This document shows, in pieces, positions 60,427 through 64,000 of a DNA stretch of 64,000 nt; the first letter of the stretch is position 1, and each line of letters opens with the position of its first letter. Source of the stretch: Sesamum alatum (Eukaryota > Streptophyta > Magnoliopsida > Lamiales > Pedaliaceae); NCBI GenBank assembly GCA_034509735.1, contig JACGWO010000003.1, forward strand, positions 9,114,001-9,178,000, written 5' to 3'. Position numbers and translations under genes: made by a program. A model generated the notes under the pieces. That model did no database searches. It was given only the letters and a program-made list of their open reading frames with translations, and had not been told where the DNA came from.

Positions 60427-61305
60427 CACTAGAGACTAGGTGAATATGCGTGGGGTGAACATTTAGGCTTTATAGTACATTTATCCTTCTGCCTACGGTC
60501 TCACAACTTAGGGTCTAGGGCACGGAAACATAGGTACCCATTTTGGACTTAAGTGTCGGCTTGTCCTACACTAAACGCCGCAAGGAATCCCTTCTGTTCT
60601 GTTACTGTGGCCACAGATCTAGGGACAAGACTCGGAGCATAGTGAGTTCTGACAAGAGGCAGATCCTTTCTTGGAATCTACTGTCACGTTGCACATCATG
60701 ACTACAGTACATTTGGCTTATGACTATTTCGTAATTATGACCTGGTAATCTCTCACCATACCTAAGATACAGACATGGTGTACAGGTAAACTCAGTAATT
60801 TCCTCAAGTCCAAGGATTAACCTGTACCGTTGGAACCGGGAACTCAAGTCATACTATCTGACCCTACTCAAGGTCCTCTGTAAGACGGTTCCCGCGAGTT
60901 ACCTCAGTCAGCTGCTCTGTAGCCAGCTGACCCACTAACACTACATAGACAACCCTCGTCACCCATCGATGAAACAGGACAGTAGATGCTTAGTGCAAGA
61001 CTCAAGTGGATTTTCGATACCCATTTCCCAAGATTCCTTGACTTGGAGATTTTCAGACTGATTCGGCGAAACTGATTTCATGAACCTACCTCCAAGCGTA
61101 GTTCCAGTTCCCGAAATATGATCTCAGTCTGTGGGCTTTGTTTGTGCAGTGAACAGTTGTAAAGTAGTAAAGTGAACACAGACAAAGTATGAGCCAGATG
61201 AACATCACTTTCTCATTCATCAAGATTTATTAAAACTCTGAAATTGTTCAAACATAGGTTACAATTCGCTTAATAAAATTGGCTTCATTGTCACCTATTC
61301 TAACA

Positions 61306-62172
61306 GTTGATTTGTCTCTTACCAAAAGAGACAAGTCAACTAACACCTAGCATCCAACATGGCCGATTGTTGCTCCCTCCAAGGTTTTGGCCATGCTTAT
61401 TTAGAGAAGATGTCCAACTTCTTCCTATTCCATAAATGGAATTACACACCTTTCGGGTCAAAATTTAACGGACCAAGTTCTACCGTAATCCAATTACGAC
61501 GAACCAAAAATTAAATCCAATTTAATTTAATGTCCACTTAAATAATTTTTATTGATGTTTTAATCCAATTAAAATATCCAACATCTCAACTTTCCATATT
61601 AATCGATAAATCCTATTTTACCGATTAAACGACGGCCCGATACTATATCGGCCCGTCCATCCAATGGATAATCCCTTAAGTAATCCAATTACTTATCATC
61701 CTCTGAAATTGACTCTAAATCAATTCCTTCACCTCCTCGTTGATTTGTGTGTGACCCTTTAGGTCCAACAAGAGCCCGTCACCATGGGTGACCGTCTAGC
61801 AACGGTCCATGGCACTAGAGACTAGGTGAATGTTGGCGTGAATATTTAGGCGCCGATTTCGTACGGGTACGGTCCTACTGTCGACCGTCTCGCGGCCTTA
61901 GTCTAGGGTATGGAATTGGGCGTCGGTTCCCATCCTTGACTAGGCAACTATGCTTCATACCCGAGATGCGTTTACTCTATCGATCGACGTAGGAATTCTT
62001 TTCGTACTCAATCAATTGCTATGGTCATAAACTTTCAGAGTCTAAACTATCTTAGAGCGCATAGGAGACATCACCGTCATATACTGACAGGGGACAAATC
62101 CTATCTTGGAAATCCACCATCCTCGCTACATACTCCAACTACGCTAGACAAGACTTATAATGACCATCTTAC
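61306..62172 (-). repeat. Fragment of a solo-LTR-D-type LTR (fragment E)
   Basis: Corresponds to about 20349-21226 of solo LTR D (opening GTTGATTTGTCTCTTACC, closing ATGACCATCTTAC). The left edge is cut by element A and the right edge by LTR H. It contains the hairpin at 61782-61812. Non-coding. Confidence 0.85.
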
Positions 62173-64000
62173 TGAAGGACAAGCGGATCCGCCCGGGAGC
62201 GCGAGCGGAAGCGAGAAAGCGAGAAAAGGTGTGTAAATTTAAATCTAATTTAAATAAACAAATCCCAAGGGGTGTATCTTTGGGTACTCAACCGGGCGTT
62301 CGATGTAGGATGTGTAAATATTAGATATGTATGTTAAACACATAGGGCATAGATATATAGATAAAATCAATCAAAGCGTAATAAAACCATTATCTTTGAT
62401 TGTATAGAGTGTGCTCCCGGCTACTTGCGTTGTTACTTCTCCGGAATGCTCATGAAATCCAAACGTATGGATTCTCCAAAGGTGATCCACACCACATCCG
62501 AAGAAACGCACGTTCTTCTTGCCAGAAAAGAATGGGTTTAAGAAGGAATCGGTTTAAGAGAAGAACACTATGAATTAGTGCTCTCTTAAACCTACTTTGT
62601 TCTTCCTCTTGATTCAAAACCAAGTGAAGAACACAAGTGAAAGGGAGGAGGGAAAACCGAGAGTTAGAGAGGGAGAGGAGATCCAATTTTTCTTCTTCTT
62701 TTTTTTCCTAGAAAAAGATGAATAATCAATCACTTATGCTTGGTGTTGTATATTCTAATATATACACATAATTAATGTGATTATTGGAATGTGTCTAGGT
62801 TCATCCAAGGATGTCTAGATTCATTCCAATCAATCACCATCAATTCTTCAATCAAGCCTACCAAAATTTATGGTATGATCAAATCATACCAAAAGGGAAG
62901 AGCTTGATTGGAGTTGATTTGTCTCTTTCCAAAGAGGCAAGTCAAAATACCACCTAGCATGAAACATGATTGATTTTGCTTCCTCCAAGGGAGCATCTCG
63001 GCCATGTTTAATTAAGGGAAGAAGTCCAACTTCTTCTATTTCAAAATAGGAATTATTTCTCCTCTCGAGTAAAATTTAATGGACCGGGTTTTATCGTAAT
63101 TCAATTACGACGAACCCAACATTAAATCCAATGTAATGTCCATTTAAAATTATTCCCGTTGATCTTTTAATCCAATTAAAAGATCCAACGTCTCAACGTC
63201 TCAACTTTCCATATTTAATCAAAAATCTAATTTACCGATTAAACGAAGGCCCGATACAATATCGGGCCCATCCATCCAATGGACTTTCCCTTAAGTAATC
63301 TAATTACTTATTTATCCTTCGAGATCAACTCCAAGTCGATCTCTCAAACCTCCTCGGTTATTTGTGTGAGACCCTTTAGGTTCACCCTCAGCTAGACTTG
63401 GCGTCTGTGTCCCACAAGGGCCCATTACCATGGGTGGCCGTCTAGCAACAGTCCATGGCACTACAGACTAGATGAATTGGCGTGAACATTTAGGCGCCGA
63501 TTCCGTACGGGTACGATCCTTCCGTCTACCGTCTCCCGGACTCAGTCTAGAGTATGGAATTGGGCGTCAGTTCCCATCCTTGACTGGGCATCTATACTTA
63601 ATACTCGAGACCATGTATGCTTCATTGCGTCGACACAGGAAACCATTTCCTGTTTGACCAACCACTGTGGCCACAGCTTTTAAACAACATAAACGTGTCT
63701 CCGAGTGCATAGGAGATACCTCTGTCACATATTGAAGGGGACGGATCATTTTCTTGGAATCACCGTCCTGGCTACACATTCCGACCGCACTGGACCAAGC
63801 TTATGATGATCATCTTACAGAATGATCACCTCTCGCTAGATCCAAGATACAGCCATCCTGTGTACGCGACTGCCATGATTCCTCAAGTTTTGAGGATTAC
63901 TCCTGTACTATCGGAACCGGGGGAAACCAACCATACCGATCAAGCCTCCAAGGCTTCCATATGATGATCCCCACGAGTCAGTCCAGTCAGCTCGACCCCA
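62173..64000 (-). mobile_element. LTR H, running off the window
   Basis: Begins TGAAGGACAAGCGGATCC and aligns with solo LTR C up to the window edge, where about 410 bp should remain. It inserted into fragment E after CTTAC, the expected 5-bp target; its right copy lies outside the window. Whether it is a solo LTR or the end of a full element cannot be told here. Confidence 0.85.

Larger units (their letters stand above)
34583..61305 (-). mobile_element. Large nested copia retrotransposon (element A)
   Basis: A Ty1/copia element on the minus strand: 5' LTR 61305-59355, PBS 59353-59341, leader, gag from 57213, protease, integrase, reverse transcriptase to 53900, RNase H 40285-39565, and 3' LTR 39549-34583. 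The order protease-integrase-RT-RNase H identifies copia. It is expanded by a 13.6-kb Harbinger insertion in pol and a 3-kb solo LTR in the 3' LTR. Outer flanks do not match (TATAC on the left, GTTGA on the right), so one side is rearranged. All coding frames are broken. The lineage within copia is not determined. Confidence 0.88.
59355..61305 (-). repeat. 5' LTR of element A
   Basis: 1,951 bp, sense TGTTAGAATAGGTGAC to GGCTTTCA. It matches the interrupted 3' LTR throughout, with visible scattered substitutions and small indels. It carries the conserved hairpin (60396-60426) and a TATA-like tract. Right flank is GTTGA, inside LTR fragment E. Confidence 0.9.

Noticed and set aside
1..64000. 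Search by eye for tRNA, rRNA, CRISPR arrays, riboswitches and bacterial-type operons
   Set aside because: None seen. The content is plant nuclear transposon-rich DNA; the only tRNA-related sequences are the retrotransposon primer sites.

Overview
This is a gene-poor, AT-rich stretch of a flowering-plant nuclear genome, probably a eudicot. The evidence is one intron-containing plant-type equilibrative nucleoside transporter gene, Ty1/copia LTR retrotransposons primed by initiator tRNA-Met, and PIF/Harbinger, hAT, CACTA and Mutator-like DNA elements. There are no operons, rRNA, tRNA or CRISPR arrays. The species cannot be named from the sequence.

Left part (1-19.6 kb). The only convincing host gene is an ENT-family transporter on the minus strand (exons 8632-9130 and 5522-6225, 400 codons), with a Mutator-type MITE in its 2.4-kb intron. 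Around it lie small elements: a foldback element (about 1463-4275) with a Tourist-like MITE nested in it, a CACTA MITE with CTT target duplications, a foldback hairpin near 11.2 kb, a complete 415-bp TRIM retrotransposon with GTATC target duplications, minisatellites and a broken unidentified ORF at 17868-18092.

Right part (19.6-64 kb). This is a nested pile of copia-type retrotransposons with long LTRs of about 2-2.3 kb. Solo LTRs occur at 19626-21811, 29101-31414, 35153-38144 and 40677-42905; three have perfect 5-bp target duplications and one is 4/5. A decayed gag-pol lies at 25047-28310. A larger copia element spans 34583-61305 on the minus strand: 5' LTR 59355-61305, PBS 59341-59353, gag-pol 57213 to 53900, then a 13.6-kb insertion, then RNase H 40285-39565, and a 3' LTR 34583-39549. 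The 3' LTR is split by a solo LTR that itself carries a hAT MITE. Further LTRs fill the right edge.

The most interesting object is that 13.6-kb insertion (40289-53896). It is a PIF/Harbinger element with GGGC-type inverted ends and a TTA target duplication. It carries the usual pair, a DDE transposase and a Myb/SANT-like ORF1, on the plus strand. On the minus strand it carries four more coding units: three Myb/SANT-like paralogues sharing the ORF1 intron position, and one GRF-type zinc-finger protein. All are damaged to some degree, several by stops of the kind made by C-to-T transitions. This looks like an expanded Harbinger with an accessory DNA-binding gene set. A second signal is a 31-nt hairpin conserved in every LTR here, with a compensatory base-pair change between the two LTRs of one element.
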